This document shows positions 55,417 through 63,907 of a stretch of 64,000 nucleotides of DNA, one piece after another; the stretch's first letter is position 1, and the number at the start of each line of letters is the position of its first letter. A program made the translations under genes and the position numbers. The notes beneath the pieces are model-generated. The model was not told the DNA's origin, ran no database searches, and saw nothing but the letters and a program-made list of their open reading frames with translations. This DNA is from Sulfurimonas sp. (GTDB lineage Bacteria; Campylobacterota; Campylobacteria; Campylobacterales; Sulfurimonadaceae): the NCBI RefSeq assembly GCF_018698455.1, contig NZ_JABIOQ010000060.1, forward strand, positions 1 to 64,000, given 5' to 3'.

Positions 55417-57051
55417 TTAATCTTCTTCTTTTGTTGCAAGTAGTGAATCGACTGCTTGTGAAATAGCCTTAGCAGTTGAACCTCTAGGAAGAAGCTTCGT
55501 TATTGAAATTGCACTGCTCCCAGGTTTATTACCTATAAGGATAACCTTAGGATTAGACATGATATTTTTGGCATAAATACTTAAGAATTTTGCTACTCTC
55601 ACTTTTTGAAGTTCGTCCTCAACAACTAGGATACTCACACTATTTTTTCTTGCCCACTTTATAGCTTTGATTTCATCAACGAAAGACTTTACATTATAAG
55701 AACCGCTCATATGATGTATCTCTGATTCATATTCCATTGCTTCTTGGGGGTTTGCTGTTACTACCATTGTATAATCTTTTTGAACCGATTGAAGATACTT
55801 ATAAAGTTCAAATAACTTTCTAGTCTCTCCTGTTGCTTTTGATTCATCTTGTGTACTCAAATAATACTTCAAATATGTCTTTGTATTAAGTTCACCACTA
55901 ACATTAGCTTGTTTAAAGTGAGCCTGAACAAGCTTAGAACTTTTTGCAGCACTCCACTGTTGTGAATCAAAGAAAAAGGCTTGTGCATTTAAAATATCTA
56001 CTAAATCATCGCGATGTCTTTGTGCTTCAATATCAAAAACTTCATAAAAATCTTCTCTATACTCTGTTTCAAATTCTTCAAGTAAAACCATATCATTCTT
56101 GTATCTTTCATCAAGTTCAGCCATCATATGAACAACATCGACATAAGCACCATTAAGAGATTTAAGTTCTTTCTCTAGGGCCTTGAATTGCGGTGTTTTA
56201 ATACTCTCTTGAAGCTCTTTTTTTCGTATACTTCGTACACCACCAAGTTTTTTTGCATTTACTTGTAGATGGTTAATTTTTTCAATAACATTCCCAGCAC
56301 CCTGTTTAATCTTTTGATACTCTTCTTGTGCTGACAAAAACACTTCTTGGTATGCAAAGGGAGGATTCTTAGTTTTTATAACATAATCATCATACACTTT
56401 TGCCATTTCTTTTAAATCATTACTAAGCATCTTGATTTTTGGTGTGATGATACGGATATCAACATCAACAAGATTGTTATATGTTGTCCATAGGAAACGT
56501 CGTATAACAAGATAATCAAGTCTTCCTGTTACTTTTTTATAATTTTCACGAATTTCTATATTTTGTTTAATTACATCAAAATAGTTTGATACTGCTCGAC
56601 CAATTGTTAGTGTGTTAGTAATACTAGAAGGCCGTTCTCTTTGAAGTTCAGCTTCTACTTCTGCTTCACTTCCCTCAATCTCTAGTTCAAAATGGGCTAC
56701 ACTCATTTCTTCAGTACTATCCACATAATTAAGATCTGGAGTGGATACAATTTCTAAATGTTTTTCTATTGCAAGGGGCTCATTTATTTGAAGTTCAGTT
56801 TTTTCTTCTACAACTTCATCTTCTTGAACAACATTCTCACGCATTTCTACTTCATATGTTGCTTTTGAAACAATATTTTCAACATTTCCATCTACTTCAT
56901 CAAAAGCTACTTCTAATCCTGTCTCTGGCATAACATCAAAGTCATCCCAAAACTGTACACTAAAGTTATGTTTAGTTTTTTCTGCAGTTATAATAATTCC
57001 ACTGCCCTCATTAGAGTTAAAGAAAAGGACTTTACCAGTTGTTTTTATCAA
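55417..57051 (-). CDS. Cold-shock-like/coiled-coil/pseudo-receiver protein
   Basis: A 544-residue cytoplasmic protein of unusual build. Residues 1-65 (GKVLFFNSNEGSGIIITAE, then VEFAFDEVDG-like) resemble a cold-shock or S1-type OB fold. An acidic linker (about 70-140) and a long helical region (about 160-400) follow. The last 120 residues (YTMVVTANPQEAMEYES, SILVVEDELQ, KVILIGNK, LLPRGSTAKAISQAVDSLL) look like a receiver fold without the phospho-acceptor Asp. No function is known to me. It closes the chemotaxis operon, 5 bases after the 68-residue gene. A link to nucleic acid or to receiver signalling is suggested only by the fold likeness. Confidence 0.6.
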   Translation of the reverse strand: MIKTTGKVLFFNSNEGSGIIITAEKTKHNFSVQFWDDFDVMPETGLEVAFDEVDGNVENIVSKATYEVEMRENVVQEDEVVEEKTELQINEPLAIEKHLEIVSTPDLNYVDSTEEMSVAHFELEIEGSEAEVEAELQRERPSSITNTLTIGRAVSNYFDVIKQNIEIRENYKKVTGRLDYLVIRRFLWTTYNNLVDVDIRIITPKIKMLSNDLKEMAKVYDDYVIKTKNPPFAYQEVFLSAQEEYQKIKQGAGNVIEKINHLQVNAKKLGGVRSIRKKELQESIKTPQFKALEKELKSLNGAYVDVVHMMAELDERYKNDMVLLEEFETEYREDFYEVFDIEAQRHRDDLVDILNAQAFFFDSQQWSAAKSSKLVQAHFKQANVSGELNTKTYLKYYLSTQDESKATGETRKLFELYKYLQSVQKDYTMVVTANPQEAMEYESEIHHMSGSYNVKSFVDEIKAIKWARKNSVSILVVEDELQKVRVAKFLSIYAKNIMSNPKVILIGNKPGSSAISITKLLPRGSTAKAISQAVDSLLATKEED

Positions 57052-57056
57052 AGTAC

Positions 57057-57263
57057 TTAGGCTCTAGGCTTCATATAAATTTTATAGTTTCCAAAACGCT
57101 CAGTAAAAGAAAAAGCATGTCTTTTACAAAAATTCTTATTCATTGCATCTATCATTCGTGTTGTTTCTGTCTCCGCTTCTTCTTTACTAGCGAAATCTTG
57201 TGACACTCTGTAGCCATTCTTAACAAAACAGCTACAGCCGTTTAATACATCTACTTTATACAT
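57057..57263 (-). CDS. Small conserved-looking protein
   Basis: A 68-residue protein with four Cys residues (CSCF near the start, CKRH later), not in a known zinc pattern, and a closing YKIYMKPRA. It has a ribosome-site-like AAAGGA just before ATG and is packed between two genes in the same direction with 5- and 21-base gaps, so it is real. No function is recognised. Confidence 0.65.
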   Translation of the reverse strand: MYKVDVLNGCSCFVKNGYRVSQDFASKEEAETETTRMIDAMNKNFCKRHAFSFTERFGNYKIYMKPRA

Positions 57264-57284
57264 ATTTTAGTCCTTTCTTTTAGT

Positions 57285-58595
57285 TTAAAAATCAAAAATA
57301 TCATCGAAGTCATCACTATCTTCAGCAACTTCTTCATTCATCTTTAGCATACTACCTATGGTCATACAGTTCACTGCAATTGTATCATTCATAAAGTCAG
57401 CACTTGGAGCACCGGTGTTAAAAGATTTTTCCATCCAAGTTATCAAATCTCTGCTAAGTGCTGTACACATTGGTCCTAATGCTTCAGAATTTTCAACAAA
57501 CTCTGATATATGGTTTAATAAATCAACAGACAGAGTATTTAAAGCTTGAGCAATAGTAAACACCTCTGAGTATGTTGAGAGTATCGAACCTATTTTATTT
57601 ACATATGTAAAGATTTCTGATACCTCTTCCTCTGTAACATCCCCATCACCAACAATAAGCATAAGAGAACTTAACTTATCAACAAAACCTTCAAGGTCAT
57701 TGAGCTCTTCTTCACCTAAGTAATTATACACATGCAGTTTTTGTGATGTATATTGCTGAATCACTTCTTTTTCTACTACTACTGGAGTTGGCTTAACAAT
57801 TTTATTAACTAAGGCAATATCTTCTGCAACTAAAACTTTTAAAAGTTTGAAAGACAACTTATCATTTCCAGTTTTATATGCACAAAAAACATTATTCTTT
57901 TTTAATATCAAAGATATCGTTGGCAAAGGTATCTTGCCAATATTATCTATTGTAAAGTACTGAAAGTCTTCAGAGTCCTCTACTATGACACTACTAGTAT
58001 TCTGTAGCCTTAGTTGCACCTCTCCAATAGAAAATATTGCTCGAATCACATCATTTAGTCCATCATACTTTTCGTCAGCGTTTAAAAGAAAAAACTCCCA
58101 AAACTCGGAAAGTGTATCTTGTGAAAGTAACATAAATGTCGTGTATCTACTAAAGACATTCTGAGAAAATAAATTTATGCATTTAGAACTCTTTGTTATA
58201 CTTTTCGTTCTTGCTTTAATTAGTGCAATATAGTTAGTAATTCTGCTATTAAATATATCTGCATTTATTGGTTTAGAAATATAATCCTCTGCCCCATTTA
58301 CAAGAATAAGCTTTTGTTTTTGGGCATCTTCTAAAGCTGAAATAGCAATAATCATAACACTCTTATTCTCTTGACGTATAATCTTTGTTGCTTCAACGCC
58401 ATCCATATTTGGCATCATAATATCCATCAACACTAAATCATATGCAACTTTTCGACACTGTCTCACAGCTTCTAGTCCATCAGCAGCTTCATCAATCTCA
58501 AAGTCAATACCATCTAAATCATCAATGAAATATTCAAGAAGTAAGCTCACAACAATTCTATTATTTTTATTATCATCAACTATAAGAACTTTCAT
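57285..58595 (-). CDS. Response regulator with long C-terminal region
   Basis: A 436-residue protein. I start it at MKVLIVDDNK because AAGGA lies 7 bases upstream of that ATG, rather than 7 codons earlier. The receiver (1-130) is complete: VDDNKNN, phospho-acceptor D58 in LMDIMMPNMD and YISKPIN. The next 150 residues are of unknown fold. The last 150 are helical (LNDLEGFVDKLSSLMLIVGDG, then ISEFVENSEALGPMCTALSRDLITWM) with no output domain I recognise. It is in the chemotaxis operon between parA and the 68-residue gene, so it may relay CheA signals to an unknown output. Confidence 0.8.
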   Translation of the reverse strand: MKVLIVDDNKNNRIVVSLLLEYFIDDLDGIDFEIDEAADGLEAVRQCRKVAYDLVLMDIMMPNMDGVEATKIIRQENKSVMIIAISALEDAQKQKLILVNGAEDYISKPINADIFNSRITNYIALIKARTKSITKSSKCINLFSQNVFSRYTTFMLLSQDTLSEFWEFFLLNADEKYDGLNDVIRAIFSIGEVQLRLQNTSSVIVEDSEDFQYFTIDNIGKIPLPTISLILKKNNVFCAYKTGNDKLSFKLLKVLVAEDIALVNKIVKPTPVVVEKEVIQQYTSQKLHVYNYLGEEELNDLEGFVDKLSSLMLIVGDGDVTEEEVSEIFTYVNKIGSILSTYSEVFTIAQALNTLSVDLLNHISEFVENSEALGPMCTALSRDLITWMEKSFNTGAPSADFMNDTIAVNCMTIGSMLKMNEEVAEDSDDFDDIFDF

Positions 58596-58647
58596 ACTTT
58601 TTTCCTTAACACACATATTTTATTGTATCCTACGAGACTTTAGACAC

Positions 58648-59388
58648 CTATAATCTTTGCAGTAACTCTTCAACACATTTTTTATAGTCTTTCATACCTT
58701 TTGAGCGTTTAGCATCTAATATTATAGGGGAACCTGACTCAAACTGTTTAGCCAATTTTATGTCAACACCAATCGGAGACAAGAGTTTTTCTCCTCCAAA
58801 AGATGTTTTAACCTTAAGAAGAGACTCTTTGTGTTCATTTATATGAGGATTAAACATAACTGGTAGTATTGATATATCTGCTATCTCTCTATCTAGTTTC
58901 TTAGAAGTTTGGTACACAGCACGGAGCATCTGTCCAACGGCAACAACTCCTAGATGGTGTGGTACAAAAGGTATCATAACACTATCGGCAACTTCAAGAG
59001 AGTTTTTCAACAAAGCATCAAAAGTAGGTGGTGTATCTATCACACAATAATCAAAAAAATCAGCAATTTTCTCGCGTTTAAAACGATTTTTCAGTATTCC
59101 TCTTAAATCAGAGTACTCATATACATCAAATTGTGCTAGAGCAGGAGAAAGAGTTAAGTTTTCATGTACGGTAGGAATAAATGTTTCACTTAATGTGGAA
59201 CCACTAAAAATAGAGTGTACTCCAAGTCTTTCGTCTGGTTCACAACCAACACCTATCGAAGCATGTCCTTGTGTATCTAAGTCAAGGAGAAGAACTGATC
59301 CATGCTTCGCAAGACCACTTGCAATGTTTACAGCTGTTGTTGTTTTAGCTGAACCACCTTTTCTGTTACTAATTACAATAGTTTTCAC
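58648..59388 (-). CDS. ParA-family ATPase, chemotaxis cluster type
   Basis: A 246-residue ParA/MinD-like ATPase. The deviant Walker A is RKGGSAKTTTAVN, with the signature Lys. DLDTQGHASIG and CVIDTPPTFDALL are the A' and B motifs. No partner ParB or parS is nearby. ParA proteins inside chemotaxis operons (ParC, PpfA) place chemoreceptor arrays at the pole or midcell, so that is the most likely role here. The start overlaps the STAS-like gene by 20 bases. Confidence 0.87.
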   Translation of the reverse strand: MKTIVISNRKGGSAKTTTAVNIASGLAKHGSVLLLDLDTQGHASIGVGCEPDERLGVHSIFSGSTLSETFIPTVHENLTLSPALAQFDVYEYSDLRGILKNRFKREKIADFFDYCVIDTPPTFDALLKNSLEVADSVMIPFVPHHLGVVAVGQMLRAVYQTSKKLDREIADISILPVMFNPHINEHKESLLKVKTSFGGEKLLSPIGVDIKLAKQFESGSPIILDAKRSKGMKDYKKCVEELLQRL

Positions 59389-59638
59389 TAGTATTAAATC
59401 CTTTTAAAACTGTCTCATATAATTTCTTTTTTTCACCGAACTTATAAGAACAACTATAGTTTTTCCTATACGCCATAATGAGTTGTAAAATTGCCAAATG
59501 TATATCATCACAATCTTTAAATGAAAATTTAATTTCTTCTCCAGCTTTTTCTTGTAAAAAATCCCTAAATGGAACAACTTCATCTTCATATATAACAGAT
59601 GTAAAGTTTGCTTTATTTTTTTCATATGTAATTGGCAT
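59369..59638 (-). CDS. STAS-like small protein
   Basis: An 89-residue protein. The segment FSFKDCDDIHLAILQLIMAYRK matches the central strand and helix of STAS domains (DLSxVxxIDxxGLQLLLAL-type), but the phospho-acceptor Ser/Thr position is not Ser, so it would not be switched like SpoIIAA. STAS-like genes occur in several proteobacterial chemotaxis operons between cheW and cheA-type genes. It is placed 10 bases after the CheW-CZB gene and overlaps parA. Confidence 0.55.
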   Translation of the reverse strand: MPITYEKNKANFTSVIYEDEVVPFRDFLQEKAGEEIKFSFKDCDDIHLAILQLIMAYRKNYSCSYKFGEKKKLYETVLKGFNTSENYCN

Positions 59639-59648
59639 ATACTATCCT

Positions 59649-60413
59649 TTAACTTGGTTGTTTAACTGTTTTAATAACATTAATTAAAACACCATCTAAA
59701 TCTAAGACACCAGAAAGTTCTAAAAAGTTGTTTACACTGTGTTCTTCAGAAGTATTTATAAACTGACTCTCCTCAACATGTGCTATATCTTCTATTGTAT
59801 CTACTTTAACAGCAAAAATTTCACTATTTTTATCATATATAATAAGTTTTTGAAGGGAATTAGCGACTAAGTCTAATTCTAGCACAAAAGTATCTAATGC
59901 TCCCATTGTATTTCTATAGGCAGTCATTACATCCTTATTCAAAAAGTCTAATGCTTCAGTAGGATTTTTCGCATAAATATCTAGAGCAGTTGCACCTAAT
60001 ACATGGAGTTGTTTATGGTAGTCAAGTAATTCATTGAGAACAAGCACAACACTATCATCATAGGCAGTAAAAGAATCTATCCACTTACCAAGTTCACATG
60101 CATGGGGATTAAGTGTTTCTTTAAAGTCCATACCTGTTTCTAAACTATTTTTAAGTGCTCCAAGCCATTCTTTATGAGTATCTTTAAGTCTAACAAATAA
60201 TGTTCTGAGCTCACTATCATAAGGGTCTAAAGTTATAAGTTTTCTAAAGTTTACAACTTTTATAACTTTATCTTCATATGACATCATACCATCTATATAT
60301 TCATGTGCATTAGGAATCACCGTTAATACTGTTGACTGAATAATACGTTGTACGTTTTCTATATCCACAGCATATTTATTTGTTCCAACACTAAATACTA
60401 TTAAGTCTATCAT
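59649..60413 (-). CDS. CheW coupling protein split by a CZB zinc domain
   Basis: A 254-residue protein. Residues 1-70 are the first half of a CheW domain (LIVFSVGTNKYAVDIENVQRI, then YEDKVIKVVNFRKLI). About residues 72-185 are a CZB domain, with HKEWLGAL, the hallmark HACELGKWI, and DYHKQLH. The likely zinc ligands are H80, C106, H133 and H137. The rest is the second CheW half (KLIIYDKNSEIFAVKVDTIEDI). CheW links receptors to CheA; a zinc domain in its middle could gate coupling by zinc or by oxidants such as hypochlorite. It lies 12 bases after cheA. No ordinary CheW is in view. Confidence 0.85.
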   Translation of the reverse strand: MIDLIVFSVGTNKYAVDIENVQRIIQSTVLTVIPNAHEYIDGMMSYEDKVIKVVNFRKLITLDPYDSELRTLFVRLKDTHKEWLGALKNSLETGMDFKETLNPHACELGKWIDSFTAYDDSVVLVLNELLDYHKQLHVLGATALDIYAKNPTEALDFLNKDVMTAYRNTMGALDTFVLELDLVANSLQKLIIYDKNSEIFAVKVDTIEDIAHVEESQFINTSEEHSVNNFLELSGVLDLDGVLINVIKTVKQPS

Positions 60414-60425
60414 AATTTTACTTCC

Positions 60426-63125
60426 TTATGCTACTTGAATTTCTTCTTTTAATTTTTGAGATATCCCTAAAAGTCCTAGTGGATCTATAGCCATAATGAT
60501 TTGTCCATTTCCAAGTAAAGCAGTTCCGCTAAATAGTGGATGTCCTTCCATTATACCTACAAGTGGTTTTTGAACAACATCTAATTGTCCTAGAAATTGA
60601 TTTACAACTACTGCAAGAAGATTATCTTTTATATTTAAAACAACGATAGATAGTGGTTTATCTTGCATATCATCTTCATTAAGCATAGACTTAATGAAAA
60701 GAAGAGGAATTACATCTCCTCTAATATAAATAAATGGCTCATTGTGTAAGTACTCAATTTCAGAACGCTCTAGTTTTACTGTCTCAGATACACTATCCAT
60801 CGGTATACCATAATGAATACTATTCATCTGGATGTGAAGTAAAGATGTAACTGCTAAAGACATCGGTATAGCTAAAGTAATAACCGTCCCTTGATTAGCT
60901 TTTGTCGTAATCCCTATCGTTCCACCAAAACCTTCTATAGATTTTTTAACAACATCCATTCCAACACCACGTCCACTAAACTCAGTAATAGCATCAGCAG
61001 TTGAGAGACCTGGGAGAAGGACAAGTTCTGCCATCTCTTTTTCATTTAATAGATCAATTTGATCAACAGTCATAAGACCTTTTTCTATAACTTTACTTGC
61101 TACTTTGTCAACATTGATGCCGGCACCATCATCTTTAATTTCAATTATAATTCTATCTGATTGAGAAAAAGCATTTAACGAAACAGAACCTTGAGGGTTC
61201 TTTCCTTTTTGTTCACGAACATCTGGTGTTTCAATACCATGGTCAAGTGAATTTCGTACAATGTGAATCATTGGATCAGCTAGCATCTCAATCATATTTT
61301 TATCAAGTTTAGTTTCCCCACCATTCATTTCTAGTTTTACATTTTTATCTAAAGTTTTTGCTATGTCTCGAACAAGTTTCGGGTATCTATCAAATACATA
61401 AGATATAGGAAGCATTCTCATTCCCATAATCAAGTCTTGCAGTTGCTCAGAAAGACGATTTATGAAAATATATTTATCCATAATCTCACGCTTTATCTGT
61501 TCATGTGTCATACCAACAACATTATCAGCTAAATATGGTAACGAGTTTTTTGCAACCAAAAGTTCTCCAACAACATTCATTAAGCTGTCAATAGATTCTT
61601 GATCAATTTTTACAGTTTTACCAACAACAGCTTTTTTCTCTTCTGTAACTACTGGTTTCATATTAGCTTTCTTAGAAACAACCTGTACACTTTCTACTTT
61701 TACTGTTTCTATAACCGGTTGAGCTATTTTTTGTTTTGGTGCAACCACAATTTTTTCCTTCGCTTCAAGTAAAACTTCTTTCTTAATTTCTGAAGTTTCT
61801 TTTAAAGTATCTCTATTTAAAAATTCCTCAACATCACTCTGGAAATTAAATACAGGCATAGTTGGAACAAACTTTCTTACTTTTTCTAGAATTACTATAA
61901 TTCTTTTAAGGTCATCTTCTGTATTCGTATGCTGTAAGGCTTTTTTCTGCTGTGCATAGATATCTTCAATTGTACTTTGTATTTCTGGATTTATAACAAC
62001 ACTACTTGATTGAATAGATTCACTTTGAATTTGAACTTCTTCTTTTTTTATTTCTTTTTCCGTATATGCTTCACCCATATAAAGTGTCTCAAAGAAACCT
62101 TCAAGTTTAGAAGCTTCATTGGCATCTATTAAACCAACAATATCTAAGAATCTTTCTAGCTTCGCATACTGAATAGTATCAATACCTACAAGTTCCATAG
62201 AACTTTTCACTTCTTCTTTAATAGCAGATAAATCGAGAGCAGTAGTTAAGCCACTTAGCTCTTTTAAAGAGTCAATCTGTAAACCTGTATCTCCTCTATT
62301 TAAAGACATAAGAGAACTTACATCAAGAGGTAAAAATGTAAGTTCATCTATGAAGTTAAAAAGAGACTCTTCTATCTCTTCATAAGTTGCATATATAAAT
62401 GCAACTAATGAAGATTTAAGTAATAGTCCTTCTTCATCTTCCGTGCCGCTAAGAACTGATTTAGCATTCTCACCACTCATACATGAAAATACACCTATTA
62501 CTTTATCGCCTAAAAGACTCAAAGCATATATTGGATCATTTCCATAAACCATACAACTATCATCGACATCAAATACTACTGCATAAAGATGTTCTTTAGA
62601 ACAAAAATCTTCATCAATCTCTGAATTTCTAAATGGTATTTCAACTGTATCCATGCCTCGTAAAGTAGCCAAAGGAAGATTAATTATATCATTTTTATCA
62701 GAGACTAAGTTAAAAGGCAGACTCCATATTGCTTCACCCTCAACATCTTTACCCATTTGGTTACTTAATTCTTCTACTATTTTAGTTACCCTACTTTCAT
62801 CAGCATCAACAACATCACCTGTTTCTTCCGCTGCTTCTATTAAATTTACTACTTCATCAAAAGCATCATAGAGTGCTTCTACCATAGTATCTTTAAACTC
62901 TACTTTTCCAGCACGCAACATATCTAATAAATCTTCAGCATGGTGTGTGATTTTTTTTACAGATTCAAAACAAACAATACCACTACCACCCTTTAAGGTA
63001 TGTGCAGCACGAAATACAGAATTAAGTAATTCCGGGTCATCTCCACCTATGTCACCTATATTTTGATCGATAAAAGCTAGATTTTCTCTAGCTTCACTTA
63101 AAAATTGTTCTAATAACGGATCCAT
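60426..63125 (-). CDS. cheA: Chemotaxis histidine kinase CheA, atypical middle
   Basis: An 899-residue kinase. The P1 Hpt domain has phospho-His H42 in RAAHTLKGGSG. The dimerisation domain (about 510-570) and ATP-binding domain follow, with N box HIVRNSLDHGIE, G1 DDGAGI and G2 SGRGVGMDVV. A CheW-like P5 domain (about 745-890) ends the protein, with no C-terminal receiver. The stretch 160-500 is far longer than the usual P2 and matches nothing I recognise; it includes MVYGNDPIYALSLLGD and many Ser/Glu/Lys repeats. It would phosphorylate the adjacent CheY. Confidence 0.93.
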   Translation of the reverse strand: MDPLLEQFLSEARENLAFIDQNIGDIGGDDPELLNSVFRAAHTLKGGSGIVCFESVKKITHHAEDLLDMLRAGKVEFKDTMVEALYDAFDEVVNLIEAAEETGDVVDADESRVTKIVEELSNQMGKDVEGEAIWSLPFNLVSDKNDIINLPLATLRGMDTVEIPFRNSEIDEDFCSKEHLYAVVFDVDDSCMVYGNDPIYALSLLGDKVIGVFSCMSGENAKSVLSGTEDEEGLLLKSSLVAFIYATYEEIEESLFNFIDELTFLPLDVSSLMSLNRGDTGLQIDSLKELSGLTTALDLSAIKEEVKSSMELVGIDTIQYAKLERFLDIVGLIDANEASKLEGFFETLYMGEAYTEKEIKKEEVQIQSESIQSSSVVINPEIQSTIEDIYAQQKKALQHTNTEDDLKRIIVILEKVRKFVPTMPVFNFQSDVEEFLNRDTLKETSEIKKEVLLEAKEKIVVAPKQKIAQPVIETVKVESVQVVSKKANMKPVVTEEKKAVVGKTVKIDQESIDSLMNVVGELLVAKNSLPYLADNVVGMTHEQIKREIMDKYIFINRLSEQLQDLIMGMRMLPISYVFDRYPKLVRDIAKTLDKNVKLEMNGGETKLDKNMIEMLADPMIHIVRNSLDHGIETPDVREQKGKNPQGSVSLNAFSQSDRIIIEIKDDGAGINVDKVASKVIEKGLMTVDQIDLLNEKEMAELVLLPGLSTADAITEFSGRGVGMDVVKKSIEGFGGTIGITTKANQGTVITLAIPMSLAVTSLLHIQMNSIHYGIPMDSVSETVKLERSEIEYLHNEPFIYIRGDVIPLLFIKSMLNEDDMQDKPLSIVVLNIKDNLLAVVVNQFLGQLDVVQKPLVGIMEGHPLFSGTALLGNGQIIMAIDPLGLLGISQKLKEEIQVA

Positions 63126-63134
63126 AATATCTCC

Positions 63135-63500
63135 TTAATTTTTCACAAAAATATCTAAATATGCCTGAATCTGATCAGGTTTAATTGGCTTAGTTTCAAA
63201 AAGATTTGCACCAGCTTTATAAGCATTTATTTTATCTTCTTCTTTTTCTTGTGTTGTCACCATAATCACTGGTACTATTTTGTGGTTATCTTGTTTACGT
63301 AAATCTTTTATAAAAGAATATCCATCCATAATAGGCATATTTACATCCACTAAGTACAGATCTATTTGGGCACCTAAACTTTTTTCTAATGCTTCCATTC
63401 CATTTTCAGCTTCAACTAAATCCATACCCATTGACTTAAGTATAGAACCATGGTAACTTCTTACTGTCTTTGAATCATCTACAACCATTACTGTCGGCAT
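63135..63500 (-). CDS. CheY-like single-domain response regulator
   Basis: A 121-residue receiver protein with MVVDDSKTVRS, phospho-acceptor D52 in YLVDVNMPIMD, switch residue Thr in MVTTQEKEED and Lys in FETKPIKP. It has no output domain, as in CheY. The start lies 9 bases after the CheZ-like gene and the stop 9 bases before cheA. Whether it binds FliM or serves another output is not visible. Confidence 0.92.
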   Translation of the reverse strand: MPTVMVVDDSKTVRSYHGSILKSMGMDLVEAENGMEALEKSLGAQIDLYLVDVNMPIMDGYSFIKDLRKQDNHKIVPVIMVTTQEKEEDKINAYKAGANLFETKPIKPDQIQAYLDIFVKN

Positions 63501-63509
63501 AATATTCTC

Positions 63510-63899
63510 CTAAAAAAAATCTATTTCGTCATTTACATAATCTTCGGCAATTTTACCGAAGAATCTGCTCTTTTTGTCTTTTGCATCTTCAAGAGTTGCA
63601 TTAAGTTTTTCTCTCAACTTTAGTAAACTATTCTCAGCTAAACCTTCTTGATTTTTATTTGCATGAGAAAATATATCTATACTATTTTTCATACTCTCAA
63701 TCGCTTCTCTTGTCGCATTTAACTGCTGCGATATTATATCTTGATACTGCAGCTGTTGCGAGGTTTTCATCAATCTCAATCTCATTATTTCTATCACAGA
63801 ACTCATTTTCATAAAAGATTCAGCCGACAGTTCTATAACATCTGCTTGAACTCCTTGGTTATGTGTTAGAAGTTCATCAATAGAATCTAATACAATCAT
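63510..63899 (-). CDS. CheZ-like phosphatase
   Basis: A 129-residue helical protein. QYQDIISQQLNATREAI contains D54 and Q58 with the same D-x3-Q spacing as the CheZ active site (DLTGQ in E. coli). The last residues DYVNDEIDFF resemble the CheY-binding tail that ends CheZ. It is only about 60% of E. coli CheZ length, matching a single long hairpin plus tail. It would dephosphorylate CheY-P. Its neighbours are cheY and cheA. I recognise no exact family, so the call is a motif inference. Confidence 0.6.
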   Translation of the reverse strand: MIVLDSIDELLTHNQGVQADVIELSAESFMKMSSVIEIMRLRLMKTSQQLQYQDIISQQLNATREAIESMKNSIDIFSHANKNQEGLAENSLLKLREKLNATLEDAKDKKSRFFGKIAEDYVNDEIDFF

Positions 63900-63907
63900 T
63901 TTCTTTG

